Source: Martinezella hainanensis
Lineage (GTDB): Bacteria > Pseudomonadota > Alphaproteobacteria > Rhizobiales > Rhizobiaceae
DNA length: 64,000 bases
Reading direction: 5' to 3'
NCBI RefSeq assembly: GCF_900094555.1
Contig: NZ_FMAC01000002.1
Coordinates: forward strand, 496,001 to 560,000
The translations under genes and the position numbers were made by a program. Position 1 is the first letter of the stretch; each line of letters begins with the position of its first letter. The notes under the pieces were generated by a model, which saw only the letters and a program-made list of their open reading frames with translations, searched no databases and had not been told where the DNA came from. Positions 45,318 through 54,437 of this stretch are shown here, one piece after another.

Positions 45318-47386
45318 GCATCCCATCCTGGCGCGACTGGCTATTTTCGGTCAAAGCCTTCATTGCTGCGATCATGGCGCTGTTCATCGCGCTGTCGCTG
45401 GACCTGCCGCGCCCTTACTGGGCGATGGCCGCCGTCTATGTGGTCGCCAATCCTCTTGCCGGGGCAACGAGTTCCAAGGGGCTTTATCGTGCGTTGGGCA
45501 CGCTCATCGGCGCCACCGCATCGGTGATCCTCGTTCCGCTGTTCGTCAACGCGCCGGAACTGCTCTCCGTCGTCGTCGCGCTGTGGACCGGTACCTTGCT
45601 GTTCATCTCGATGCTCGATCGCACCTCGCGCAGCTATGTGTTCATGCTGGCCGGATATTCGCTGCCGCTGATCGCGCTGCCGGCCGTCGGCTCACCGGAA
45701 ACCATATTCGATGTGGCGCTCGCTCGCTCCGAGGAAATCATCATCGGCATCGTCTGCGCGAGCGTCGTCAGCGCCATTGTCTTTCCGAGCAGTGTCGGCA
45801 CCGTACTTGGCCAGCGCATCGGCTCCTGGCTCGATGATGCCGGCACCTGGGCCGATGAGATCCTGCGCGGCGAGGGCGCTTCTCCCGCGACGCCTTTGAA
45901 GCGCCAGAAGCTTGCTGCGGATGTCTCCGGCCTCGATCTCGTCATCAGCCAGCTCAAATATGATGCCGGCAGCCGCGATATTGTCCGCCATTCGCGCGAG
46001 CTGCGCGGTCGTCTCTTGATGCTGCTGCCGCTCTTCTCGTCCCTTGCCGACCGTCTGCATGCGCTGAAGGCCGGCGGAAAGCCATTGCCGCAGGAACTGG
46101 TCACTGTGCTGAACGATGTGGCCGACTGGCTGGGGCAGGGTGGTCGTTGCAAGGTTGACGAAACCGCAGACACCCTGTCGAAGAAGATTGAGGAGCTGCA
46201 GGACAACGATCTTGATCTCGGTTGGGATGATCTCGTCCGGTCGAGCGCTCTGGCGCGCCTGAAGGAAATCGTCGACCTCTGGCAGGATTGCCTCACGCTG
46301 CGCGATCAGATCATGTCCGGTCAGCAGATCGGCACTTGGCGTCCGGCCTTCCGCCACCGCAATGTCGTCGCCCATATCAGGCACTATGACTATGCGCTGC
46401 TGGCCTTCTCGGCTGGCGCTGTCGTCGTCGGCATCACGATTGCATGCTTCTTCTGGATCTATTCCGGATGGGAGGACGGCGCAGGCTTTATTACGATGGC
46501 GGCTGTAGCCTGTTCGTTTTTTGCCTCGCTTGATCGGCCGGCGCCCTTCATCACCTCGATGTTCATCTGGAGCGCCGTAAGCCTCGTTATCGCGTGCGTC
46601 TACATTTTCGGCATATTGCCGTCGATCTCCGGTTTCGAAATGCTGGTGCTGGTGTTCGCACCGCCCTTCCTGGTGATGGGCTTGTTGATTCCGCGTCCGC
46701 AGACGAACATGCTCGCCATGCTGCTGGCGGTAAACGGCGCCTCCTTCATCGCCTTGCAGGATCGCTATGCCGCTGATTTCGCGAGCTTTGCCAATAGCTC
46801 GATCGCCGCACTGGCAGGCATCGGCTTTGCTCTCGTTTGGACTTTGCTCACCCGCCCATTCGGTTCCGAGCTTGCTGCGTGGCGGCTGGTGCGGGCCGGC
46901 TGGAGAGATCTGGCCGAAACCGCAGCCGGCATCCGCCGTGCCGATCATGAGCGCCTATCCGGCCGAATCCTCGACCGCCTCGGCCAGCTTGTGCCGCGCC
47001 TTGCAGGCATCGAGGATCGCGAGCTGAAGAAGGTCGACGGCTATGCCGATGTCCGCCTCGGCTTCAACGTGCTGATGCTGCAGAAGGAGCGTGGCCAGCT
47101 GAAGCCGGCCGCCGCCACATCGGTCAGCGAAGTCCTGATCGGCGTATCGGATTTCTATCGTTCGCGGCTTAAGGCCAAGCGTGCGGTGGACCCCTCCGAC
47201 GAGCTGCGCGTGTCGATCGACCATAGTCTCGAGGCGGTCGCACAGGAAAGGCGTCACTCCGGCCGGGCGAGCCTCGATGCGCTCGTCGGCCTTCGCCGCG
47301 CGCTCTTCCCGCATGCCGAGTCGCCAGCGAGCTGGCAGCCGCCCGTATCGGATATCGCCCATCACCTTCCCATTGCCGCCGAGTAA
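45314..47386 (+). CDS. FUSC family transporter, AaeB-like
   Basis: 690 residues, probably the inner-membrane part of an efflux system. Two hydrophobic halves (about 10-155 and 380-510), each with several TM helices, flank a cytosolic helical region. KAFIAAIMALFIALSLDLPRPYWAMAAVYVVANPLAGATSSK is the standard FUSC start. The C-terminus (about 520-690) is a second soluble helical domain. Homologues such as AaeB export aromatic carboxylic acids (p-hydroxybenzoate). It is followed by the DUF1656 and HlyD genes, the AaeX/AaeA-like partners. Confidence 0.9.
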   Translation: MSIPSWRDWLFSVKAFIAAIMALFIALSLDLPRPYWAMAAVYVVANPLAGATSSKGLYRALGTLIGATASVILVPLFVNAPELLSVVVALWTGTLLFISMLDRTSRSYVFMLAGYSLPLIALPAVGSPETIFDVALARSEEIIIGIVCASVVSAIVFPSSVGTVLGQRIGSWLDDAGTWADEILRGEGASPATPLKRQKLAADVSGLDLVISQLKYDAGSRDIVRHSRELRGRLLMLLPLFSSLADRLHALKAGGKPLPQELVTVLNDVADWLGQGGRCKVDETADTLSKKIEELQDNDLDLGWDDLVRSSALARLKEIVDLWQDCLTLRDQIMSGQQIGTWRPAFRHRNVVAHIRHYDYALLAFSAGAVVVGITIACFFWIYSGWEDGAGFITMAAVACSFFASLDRPAPFITSMFIWSAVSLVIACVYIFGILPSISGFEMLVLVFAPPFLVMGLLIPRPQTNMLAMLLAVNGASFIALQDRYAADFASFANSSIAALAGIGFALVWTLLTRPFGSELAAWRLVRAGWRDLAETAAGIRRADHERLSGRILDRLGQLVPRLAGIEDRELKKVDGYADVRLGFNVLMLQKERGQLKPAAATSVSEVLIGVSDFYRSRLKAKRAVDPSDELRVSIDHSLEAVAQERRHSGRASLDALVGLRRALFPHAESPASWQPPVSDIAHHLPIAAE

Positions 47387-47390
47387 TACC

Positions 47391-47600
47391 ATGCCCGCAG
47401 AATTCGATCTTTATGGCGTCTACATCCCGCGCCTTCTTGTTCTCATGCTGGTGACGCTGTTTGCCGTCATCATCCTTCGACGCCTGCTGGCATGGATCGG
47501 AGTCTACACTCTGGTCTGGCATCGCGGTCTTTTCGATCTCGCGCTTTACGTCCTGCTGCTCGGCGCCGTTTCCTCCGTCTCTCGTTGGTACTTCATATGA
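47391..47600 (+). CDS. DUF1656 small membrane protein, AaeX-like
   Basis: 69 residues with two TM helices (IPRLLVLMLVTLFAVIILRRLLA and RGLFDLALYVLLLGAVSSVSRW) and the family motif EFDLYGVYIPRLL. It lies 4 bases after the FUSC stop, and its TGA overlaps the ATG of the HlyD gene. DUF1656 proteins always lie with FUSC and HlyD partners. Confidence 0.92.
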   Translation: MPAEFDLYGVYIPRLLVLMLVTLFAVIILRRLLAWIGVYTLVWHRGLFDLALYVLLLGAVSSVSRWYFI

Positions 47601-48487
47601 ACGCGTTAAAACTCATCGGCCGTGTGGCCGTCACACTCATCTTTGTCGTTGCCGCCGTCTATGTCGGTCGCCAGCTCTGGGGCCACTACATGGACGAGCC
47701 CTGGACGCGCGATGCGCGCCTCAGAGCCGATGTCGTCGGCATCGCGCCTGACGTCTCCGGTCTCGTCAGCGAGGTCCTCGTCAAGGATAACCAGGCGGTC
47801 AAGAAGGGCGATGTCCTCTTCCGTGTCGATCGCGACCGCTTCGCCATCGCCCTTGAACAGGCGGATGCAGCCCTTGCAAGCAGTCAGGCGGCTCTCGATC
47901 AGGCCCGCCGCGAAAGCCAGCGCCAGGCGCGCCTCGGCGATGCCGCCTCTCTCCAGCAGAAGGAGCAGGCGCAGACCACCGAGCAGCAGGATGAAGCCGC
48001 CGTTCGTCAGGCGACAGCCAACCGCGAGCTTACCCAGCTGAACCTCGACCGCTCCGAGGTCCGCGCCACCGTCAATGGCACGATTTCGAACCTCAGCCTG
48101 CGTCCGGGCGATTATGTCTCTGCCGGCACCGCCAAGGTTGCGCTGATCGACAGCGATTCCCTTCGTGTCGAGGGCTATTTCGAGGAAACCAAGCTGCCGC
48201 GCATCCATGTCGGCGACGAAGTCCATATTCACCTGATGGGTCAGGCCGAGAAGCTGACGGGCCATGTCGAAAGCATCGCCTACGGCATCGAGGACCGCGA
48301 ACGCACCTCCGGCAGCCTGCTTGCCAATATCACCCCTACCTTCAGCTGGGTGCGGCTGGCGCAGCGCGTACCGGTGCGTATCGCCCTCGACAAGGTGCCC
48401 GATGGCACGAAGCTGATCGCCGGCCTGACGGCGACCGTCGAGGTGCAGGAGCAGGGCCAGGCGAAGATCGCCAGCGCTGCGGAATGA
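47597..48487 (+). CDS. HlyD family periplasmic adaptor, AaeA-like
   Basis: 296 residues. One N-terminal TM helix (about 7-25), then the biotinyl-like half (RADVVGIAPDVSGLVSEVLVKDNQAVKKGDVLFRVD), a helical hairpin (about 95-150, QAALDQARRESQRQ) and the closing barrel (VNGTISNLSLRPGDYVSAG, IDSDSLRVEGYFEETKLPRIHVGDEV). It links the FUSC transporter to the outer membrane. The start overlaps the DUF1656 stop by 4 bases (ATGA). Confidence 0.93.
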   Translation: MNALKLIGRVAVTLIFVVAAVYVGRQLWGHYMDEPWTRDARLRADVVGIAPDVSGLVSEVLVKDNQAVKKGDVLFRVDRDRFAIALEQADAALASSQAALDQARRESQRQARLGDAASLQQKEQAQTTEQQDEAAVRQATANRELTQLNLDRSEVRATVNGTISNLSLRPGDYVSAGTAKVALIDSDSLRVEGYFEETKLPRIHVGDEVHIHLMGQAEKLTGHVESIAYGIEDRERTSGSLLANITPTFSWVRLAQRVPVRIALDKVPDGTKLIAGLTATVEVQEQGQAKIASAAE

Positions 48488-48518
48488 CAATCGCTTGAAA
48501 AGGACAGGGCGGTCGTCT

Positions 48519-49172
48519 TCAGGCCGCTCTGGAACTTGAGGCTGGAGCGGGCCTGCGCGCCGCTCGACGTCTTTCCATCATGATCGGCCTGTAGGATCTG
48601 TAGAGGATCATGGCGATCAGCAGGCCGATATAGATGAACTGCTCCAGCGACAGGACCTTGGTCGACAGGGCGAAGTGCAAGGCGCCGCAGGCGGCGACGA
48701 TATAGACGAGGCGGTGCAGCCAGATCCACTTTTTGCCGAGACGCTTGATCGAGAAGTTGTTCGAAGTCACGGCGAGCGCCAGCAGCATGACGAGGCCCGC
48801 CATGCCGAACATGATGAAGGGCCGCTTCAGCACGTCATCGATGACGGCTTGCACGTCCAGCGCCTGATCAAGCACCATGTAGACGGTCAGGTGCATCAGC
48901 GCATAGTAGAAACAGAGCAGGCCGAGCGCGCGGCGATAGCGCAGATAGTTCCAGCCGAAGAGATCGCGCAGCGGCGTGACCGCAAGCGTCAGCAGCAGAA
49001 AGCGGATCGCCCATAGCCCCAGGAAAAGCTCGAAGGTCTTGACCGCATCGGCACCAAGCTGGTCGGTCGCGCCGAGATAGAATTCCCAGGTGGCAGGCAG
49101 AAGCCCGACGACATAGAGCGCCCAGACGGAGGCAGGCTGCCAGCGTTTGGGCAGGGCGAAGGAAAGAGCCAT
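48519..49172 (-). CDS. msrQ: MsrPQ system heme-binding membrane subunit
   Basis: 217 residues with about six TM helices (YedZ/MsrQ family) that pass electrons from quinone to MsrP in the periplasm. WLHRLVYIVAACGALHFALSTKV holds likely heme histidines, with another in the YYALMHLTVYMVLDQ segment. The ATG shares one base with the msrP stop, so translation is coupled. Confidence 0.93.
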   Translation of the reverse strand: MALSFALPKRWQPASVWALYVVGLLPATWEFYLGATDQLGADAVKTFELFLGLWAIRFLLLTLAVTPLRDLFGWNYLRYRRALGLLCFYYALMHLTVYMVLDQALDVQAVIDDVLKRPFIMFGMAGLVMLLALAVTSNNFSIKRLGKKWIWLHRLVYIVAACGALHFALSTKVLSLEQFIYIGLLIAMILYRSYRPIMMERRRAARRPAPASSSRAA

Positions 49173-50122
49173 TAGAAATTCACCCTGAGGTCCATGCCGC
49201 TATAGAGGCTGGCGACCTGATCGGCATAGCCGTTGAAGGGCAGGGTGGGGTGGCGGTTTGAGCCGAAAAAGCCGCCTTCGCCGATGCGCCGTTCCGTTGC
49301 CTGGCTCCAGCGCGGATGGTCGACGGCCGGATTGACGTTGGCGTAGAAGCCATATTCCTGGCTGTTCGTTGCCTGCCACGTATTCACCGGCTGCTTGTCG
49401 GTGAGCGTGATACGAACGATCGACTTGATGCCCTTGAAGCCATATTTCCATGGCACGACGAGCCGGATCGGTGCGCCGTTCTGGTTGGGCAGGGTCTCGC
49501 CATAAAGGCCGACGGCAAGCAGCGTGAGGGGATTGCGGGCTTCGTCCAGGCGTAGGCCCTCGACATAGGGCCAGTCCAGCGATTGGAAGACGCCCGACTG
49601 CCCCGGCATTTCCTCCGGCCGCACGACGGTCTCAAAGGCTACGAATTTGGCGCTGCTCTGCGGCTCCACCTTGTCGAGCAGGGCGGAGAGCTGGAAACCG
49701 TCCCAGGGGATGACCATCGACCAGGCTTCGACACAGCGCATGCGATAGACGCGCTCTTCCGGCGGAAATTCCTTGATCAGCGCATCGACATCGAAGGTGC
49801 CGGGCTTGTTGACCATGCCGTCGACCTTGATGGTCCACGGCCGTGGTTTGAACTTGCCGGAAAGATTGGCCGGGTCGGCCTTGTCGAGGCCGAATTCGTA
49901 GAAGTTGTTGTAGGTGGTGACGTCCTTGATCGGTGTCAGCTTCTCGTTGACCGTATAGTTGCTCTTGGTCGCCGTCAGCGCGTCGGCCATCGCTGCCTTG
50001 CCGCCGATCGCCGCCATGCCGATACCGGCTGCCGCCACCGTCAGGAAGTCGCGGCGCTTCAGATAGATCGAGCGGGGCGTGATCTCGGAGGATGTGATTT
50101 TCGGTGGGCGGAAGGAGGCCAT
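49172..50122 (-). CDS. msrP: Protein-methionine-sulfoxide reductase catalytic subunit
   Basis: 316 residues. A Tat signal begins with [20 protein letters not shown], as needed for export of a folded molybdopterin enzyme. The Mo ligand is the Cys in [17 protein letters not shown], and the rest has the sulfite-oxidase fold: [25 protein letters not shown] and [16 protein letters not shown]. It repairs oxidised methionines of envelope proteins, using electrons from MsrQ. Confidence 0.95.
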   Translation of the reverse strand: MASFRPPKITSSEITPRSIYLKRRDFLTVAAAGIGMAAIGGKAAMADALTATKSNYTVNEKLTPIKDVTTYNNFYEFGLDKADPANLSGKFKPRPWTIKVDGMVNKPGTFDVDALIKEFPPEERVYRMRCVEAWSMVIPWDGFQLSALLDKVEPQSSAKFVAFETVVRPEEMPGQSGVFQSLDWPYVEGLRLDEARNPLTLLAVGLYGETLPNQNGAPIRLVVPWKYGFKGIKSIVRITLTDKQPVNTWQATNSQEYGFYANVNPAVDHPRWSQATERRIGEGGFFGSNRHPTLPFNGYADQVASLYSGMDLRVNF

Positions 50123-50387
50123 GGAGCAATTCCTCTATGCGGTAACAGCGTCGATATCAGCCATACGCAGTGGACGCGGATTTTGTTACACTCTTAGGCA
50201 GGCATTTCTTTGGAAGTGAAAGCAACTTTTTGTGTGTGCTTGTGAACAGGCTGCTTCGTTCCCAATTGTGGTCTTGACGCTTGTTTGCCCGGACGCGGTG
50301 CTTGTCCCGCAGCGTACCGGATTCGCTTGAGTTGATAGTGACAGTATTGCACGATTGGATTAGGACAATTCCAAAAAGCGGAGTTGC

Positions 50388-50429
50388 CGGCGTCCCCTTC
50401 GGCTCGAGCCTCGAGCCCTGCCGACGCCG
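50388..50429 (+). promoter_or_regulatory. Leader hairpin of ilvD
   Basis: The gap 50123-50459 between msrP and ilvD has no gene. On the ilvD strand it holds a nested hairpin: CGGCGTC (50388-50394) pairs with GACGCCG (50423-50429), and GGCTCG (50401-50406) with CGAGCC (50412-50417). It ends about 30 bases ahead of the ilvD start. It could be an attenuator or a translational control element; no leader peptide rich in branched-chain amino acids was found. Confidence 0.45.
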
Positions 50430-50459
50430 CACAAATTCCAGGATGACGAGGAAGACACC

Positions 50460-52298
50460 ATGCCAGCTTATCGTTCCAGAACCACCACCCACGGCCGCAA
50501 CATGGCCGGCGCGCGCGGCCTTTGGCGTGCGACGGGTATGAAGGACAGCGATTTCGGCAAGCCTATTATTGCAGTGGTCAACTCCTTCACTCAGTTCGTG
50601 CCCGGCCACGTTCATCTCAAGGATCTCGGCCAGCTCGTCGCCCGCGAAATCGAAGCGGCCGGCGGCGTAGCCAAGGAATTCAACACCATCGCCGTCGATG
50701 ACGGTATCGCCATGGGCCATGACGGCATGCTCTATTCGCTGCCGTCGCGCGAGCTGATCGCCGACAGCGTCGAATACATGGTCAATGCCCATTGCGCCGA
50801 CGCCATGGTCTGCATTTCGAACTGCGACAAGATCACCCCCGGCATGCTGATGGCCTCGCTGCGCCTCAATATCCCGACGGTCTTCGTGTCCGGCGGCCCG
50901 ATGGAAGCCGGCAAGGTCGTTCTGCATGGCAAGAAGGTCGCCCTCGACCTGGTCGATGCCATGGTCGCCGCGGCTGACGACAAGATCAGCGACGAAGACG
51001 TCCAGGTCATCGAGCGCTCCGCCTGTCCGACCTGCGGCTCGTGCTCGGGCATGTTCACCGCCAATTCCATGAACTGCCTGACCGAGGCGCTGGGCCTGTC
51101 GCTGCCGGGCAACGGCTCGACGCTCGCAACCCACGCCGACCGCAAGCGTCTCTTCGTCGAAGCCGGCCACCTGGTCGTCGATCTCGCTCGCCGCTACTAC
51201 GAGCAGGACGATGCGACGATCCTGCCGCGCAACGTGGCCTCGAAGCAGGCATTCGAAAACGCCATGTCGCTCGATATCGCCATGGGCGGCTCGACCAACA
51301 CCGTGCTGCACATCCTGGCGGCCGCGCATGAGGGCGAGATCGACTTTACCATGGCCGACATCGATGCGCTGTCGCGTCGCGTGCCGTGCCTCTCCAAGGT
51401 CGCACCCGCCAAGAGCGACGTTCACATGGAAGACGTGCATCGCGCCGGCGGCATTATGTCGATCCTCGGCGAGCTCGATAAGGGCGGCCTGATCAATCGT
51501 GATTGCCCGACCGTTCATGCCGAAACGCTCGGCGACGCCATCGACCGCTGGGATATCACCCGCACCAACAGCGAAAGCGTGCGCGAATTCTTCCGCGCGG
51601 CTCCGGGCGGCGTTCCGACGCAGGTTGCATTCAGCCAGAGCTCCCGCTGGGATGAGCTCGACACGGACCGCGAGAAGGGCGTCATCCGTTCCGTCGAGCA
51701 TCCTTTCTCCAAGGATGGCGGTCTGGCCGTTCTCAAGGGCAATCTGGCGCTCGATGGCTGCATCGTGAAGACGGCCGGCGTTGATGAATCGATCCTGAAA
51801 TTCTCCGGTCCTGCTAGGGTCTTCGAGAGCCAGGACGCGTCCGTCAAGGCCATCCTCAGCAACGAGATCAAGGCCGGCGACGTAGTCGTCATCCGCTATG
51901 AAGGCCCGAAGGGCGGCCCCGGCATGCAGGAAATGCTCTATCCGACGAGCTACCTGAAGTCTAAGGGCCTCGGCAAGGCGTGCGCGCTGATCACCGACGG
52001 CCGCTTCTCCGGCGGCACCTCGGGTCTCTCGATCGGCCATGCTTCACCGGAAGCGGCCAATGGCGGTACGATCGGCCTGGTGCGCGAAGGCGACATGATC
52101 GACATCGACATTCCGAACCGCACGATCAGCCTGCGCGTCGATGACAAGGAACTTGCCGCTCGCCGCGAAGCCCAGAATGCCAAGGGCTGGCATCCGACAG
52201 AACCGCGCAAGCGCAACGTCACCACGGCCTTGAAGGCTTACGCCGCTTTTGCCACGAGCGCGGATCGTGGTGCAGTTCGCGATTTGGGTGGAAAATAA
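50460..52298 (+). CDS. ilvD: Dihydroxy-acid dehydratase
   Basis: 612 residues. It converts dihydroxy acids to the 2-oxo acid precursors of valine, leucine and isoleucine. The IlvD/Edd patterns are [40 protein letters not shown] with the cluster Cys, [34 protein letters not shown] and [23 protein letters not shown]. Length is normal for the IlvD type. It has its own promoter region after a divergent gene. Confidence 0.97.
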   Translation: MPAYRSRTTTHGRNMAGARGLWRATGMKDSDFGKPIIAVVNSFTQFVPGHVHLKDLGQLVAREIEAAGGVAKEFNTIAVDDGIAMGHDGMLYSLPSRELIADSVEYMVNAHCADAMVCISNCDKITPGMLMASLRLNIPTVFVSGGPMEAGKVVLHGKKVALDLVDAMVAAADDKISDEDVQVIERSACPTCGSCSGMFTANSMNCLTEALGLSLPGNGSTLATHADRKRLFVEAGHLVVDLARRYYEQDDATILPRNVASKQAFENAMSLDIAMGGSTNTVLHILAAAHEGEIDFTMADIDALSRRVPCLSKVAPAKSDVHMEDVHRAGGIMSILGELDKGGLINRDCPTVHAETLGDAIDRWDITRTNSESVREFFRAAPGGVPTQVAFSQSSRWDELDTDREKGVIRSVEHPFSKDGGLAVLKGNLALDGCIVKTAGVDESILKFSGPARVFESQDASVKAILSNEIKAGDVVVIRYEGPKGGPGMQEMLYPTSYLKSKGLGKACALITDGRFSGGTSGLSIGHASPEAANGGTIGLVREGDMIDIDIPNRTISLRVDDKELAARREAQNAKGWHPTEPRKRNVTTALKAYAAFATSADRGAVRDLGGK

Positions 52299-52470
52299 CC
52301 AAGCCCCTTCGCCCTGCGCAGCGGGGAGAAGGTGGACTCGAACGGACGAGCGGAGCTCGGCCGCGAGAGGACGGATGAGGGGCTTTCGAGCTTTATCGCA
52401 ACGGCAGAACTTATCTGTCCCTGCGCTTGCCCCTCACTCTAGCCCTCTCCCCGCAGGCGGGGAGAGGGGA
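52299..52470. repeat. Rhizobial intergenic repeat with a CCCTCTCCCCGC palindrome
   Basis: After ilvD lies a GC-rich, gene-free stretch with two related units: CCCTTCGCCCTGCGCAGCGG near 52304-52324 and CCCTCTCCCCGC (52443-52454) paired with GCGGGGAGAGGG (52457-52468) around a 2-base loop. GATGAGGGGC, TGCCCCTCACTC and AGCCCTCTCCCC are words that recur in rhizobial intergenic elements. It may serve as an mRNA 3' end for ilvD but has no T-tract. Confidence 0.6.
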
Positions 52471-52510
52471 CTTATGTGGCAACCTTTTAAACCCAAAGCG
52501 TACTACGAAT

Positions 52511-52858
52511 TTACAGCGGTCGATTGATCTGCTTGTACGCGTCGTTCAGCTCTTTCTGACGCTCCTGATAGGACGTAGTCAGGCAAGCGACATCGGCCCC
52601 GCAGGCCTGCCGCTTCTTCAGCCATTCGGTCTGCTGGTCCTGCATCGTGCCGCGCGCGCCCATTGCCAGAAGGCCGGAGAGCAGGTCGAAGGTCGTCACC
52701 ATCCTCACGTCGGCGTCGTTAAGGGCACGCACATCGCAGATCGTCTTTTCGTCCGGCTTCAGGTTCTGCGCCTCGCAATCGAAACTGGCGGCATGGGAGG
52801 TGCCGGCCATACCCAGCGAAATGAAGAAAGTGGCGGCGGCAAGATGGTTCAATCGCAT
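52511..52858 (-). CDS. LprI-like lysozyme-inhibitor family protein (DUF1311)
   Basis: 115 residues from ATG 52858, which begins a clear signal peptide (MRLNHLAAATFFISLGMAGTSHA). The frame is open upstream to 52960 but that would hide the signal. The DUF1311 domain has SFDCEAQNLKPDEKTICDVRALNDADVRM and WLKKRQACGADVACLTTSYQERQKELN, with four cysteines likely paired. Some members inhibit lysozyme; here the function is inferred only from the family. Confidence 0.85.
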   Translation of the reverse strand: MRLNHLAAATFFISLGMAGTSHAASFDCEAQNLKPDEKTICDVRALNDADVRMVTTFDLLSGLLAMGARGTMQDQQTEWLKKRQACGADVACLTTSYQERQKELNDAYKQINRPL

Positions 52859-53033
52859 ATCCGGTTCCCTTTTGACGATTCCCAACGCGAAAGGCATGAC
52901 AGCATGTTTTTGTTCAGCGAGCCTGTTTTTTATCGCCGCAAACTTCCATTTATGCTTCATGGTTCCGCCCTCTTTTCTTTCTAGCGTCGGGCGCTACAAC
53001 GTTGTTTAAAGAGAATTAAAAAGGGAAATTTCC

Positions 53034-54437
53034 ATGCATGTCCTCCTGAAGCGCACTGCCGTTTCGATGATTGCCCTCGTCGTGGCGATGCCGCTTTCCG
53101 CTGGGGCTCAGACGGCAAAGACGCTGCCGGAAAGCCAGACGCAGATGCAGCTTTCCTTCGCTCCGCTGGTCAAGCAGACCTCCGGCGCCGTGGTGAACGT
53201 CTATGCCGAGCGCGTCGTACAGCGTCAGTCGCCCTTCGCCGGCGACCCCTTCTTCGAGCAGTTTTTCGGCCAGCGCATGCCGAATCGCACCGAGAAGCAA
53301 TCGTCGCTGGGCTCAGGCGTCATCGTGGAGGCGAATGGCACCGTCATCACCAACAACCACGTCGTCGATGGTGCCGATGACATCAAGATCGCGCTTTCGG
53401 ATGGCCGCGAATTTCCCTGTAAGGTCATTCTGAAGGATGATCGCGTCGACCTGGCCGTCTTGAAGATCCAGTCGAAGAACGAGACCTTCCCGGTTCTGCC
53501 GCTCGGCAATTCCGATGGCATCGAGGTCGGCGATCTCGTGCTGGCGATCGGCAATCCCTTCGGCGTGGGACAGACGGTTACGAGCGGTATCGTCTCCGCA
53601 CTTGCCCGCAATCAGGTGAAGAACGAAGTCGGCTTCTTCATCCAGACCGATGCTTCGATCAATCCCGGCAACTCGGGCGGCGCGCTCGTCAACATGACCG
53701 GCGAGCTGATCGGGCTCAACACGGCGATCTTCTCCCAGGGCGGCGGCTCCAACGGTATCGGTTTTGCCATTCCCGCCAATCTGGTCAAGGTCTTCCTCGC
53801 GGCTGCCGATCGCGGCGACAAGGCGTTCGAGCGCCCCTATATCGGCGCCTCCTTCGAGCCTGTCACATCGGATGTCGCCGAAGCGCTCGGCCTTGATAAG
53901 GTGCGCGGTGCGCTGGTGACGAAGGTGGTCGACGGCGGCCCAGCGGCCAAGGCGGGCCTCAAGCCCGGTGAAGTGATCACGGCCTTGAACAATATCTCGA
54001 TCGAACATCCAGACGCGCTCGGCTACCGCCTGACCACGGCAGGTCTCGGCGCTACCGTGTCGTTGACGGTGCTCGACAACGGCAAGGAGCATCAGGCCAC
54101 GATGACGCTTGCCGCAGCTCCGGAATCGACGCCGCGCGACGAGCGGGTGATCGAGGGCAACAATCCCTTCTCCGGCGCGACCGTTGCCAACCTCTCGCCA
54201 CGTGTCGCCGATGATCTGCATATGCCGCCGGATTCCACCGGCGTCGTCATTGAGAGCCTGAAGCAGAATTCGCCGGCTGACCGCCTTGGATTTGCCGCCC
54301 GCGATATCGTTATCTCCATCAATGGTGTCGCGATCAACACCACGGAAATCCTTCAGAAGACCGTCACGTCAAACCCAAGCTTCTGGCGCGTCGAGATCGA
54401 GCGTGACGGGCAACGTATCAGGCAGTTCTTTCGATGA
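53034..54437 (+). CDS. HtrA/Deg-type periplasmic serine protease
   Basis: 467 residues. A signal peptide ends near SAGAQT. The trypsin-like domain carries the triad: His in ITNNHVVDGAD, Asp in DRVDLAVLKI and Ser in NPGNSGGALVN. Two PDZ domains follow (PYIGASFEPVTSDVAEALGL; DSTGVVIESLKQNSPADRLGF). It degrades or refolds damaged envelope proteins. DegP and DegQ are not distinguishable by eye. The stop overlaps the rarA start by 4 bases. Confidence 0.93.
   Translation: MHVLLKRTAVSMIALVVAMPLSAGAQTAKTLPESQTQMQLSFAPLVKQTSGAVVNVYAERVVQRQSPFAGDPFFEQFFGQRMPNRTEKQSSLGSGVIVEANGTVITNNHVVDGADDIKIALSDGREFPCKVILKDDRVDLAVLKIQSKNETFPVLPLGNSDGIEVGDLVLAIGNPFGVGQTVTSGIVSALARNQVKNEVGFFIQTDASINPGNSGGALVNMTGELIGLNTAIFSQGGGSNGIGFAIPANLVKVFLAAADRGDKAFERPYIGASFEPVTSDVAEALGLDKVRGALVTKVVDGGPAAKAGLKPGEVITALNNISIEHPDALGYRLTTAGLGATVSLTVLDNGKEHQATMTLAAAPESTPRDERVIEGNNPFSGATVANLSPRVADDLHMPPDSTGVVIESLKQNSPADRLGFAARDIVISINGVAINTTEILQKTVTSNPSFWRVEIERDGQRIRQFFR

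Noticed and set aside
53034..53100. Phage or insertion-sequence boundaries near the repeats at 52299
   Set aside because: No transposase, integrase, target duplication or att-like sequence was found, and gene order on both sides is normal for the group.
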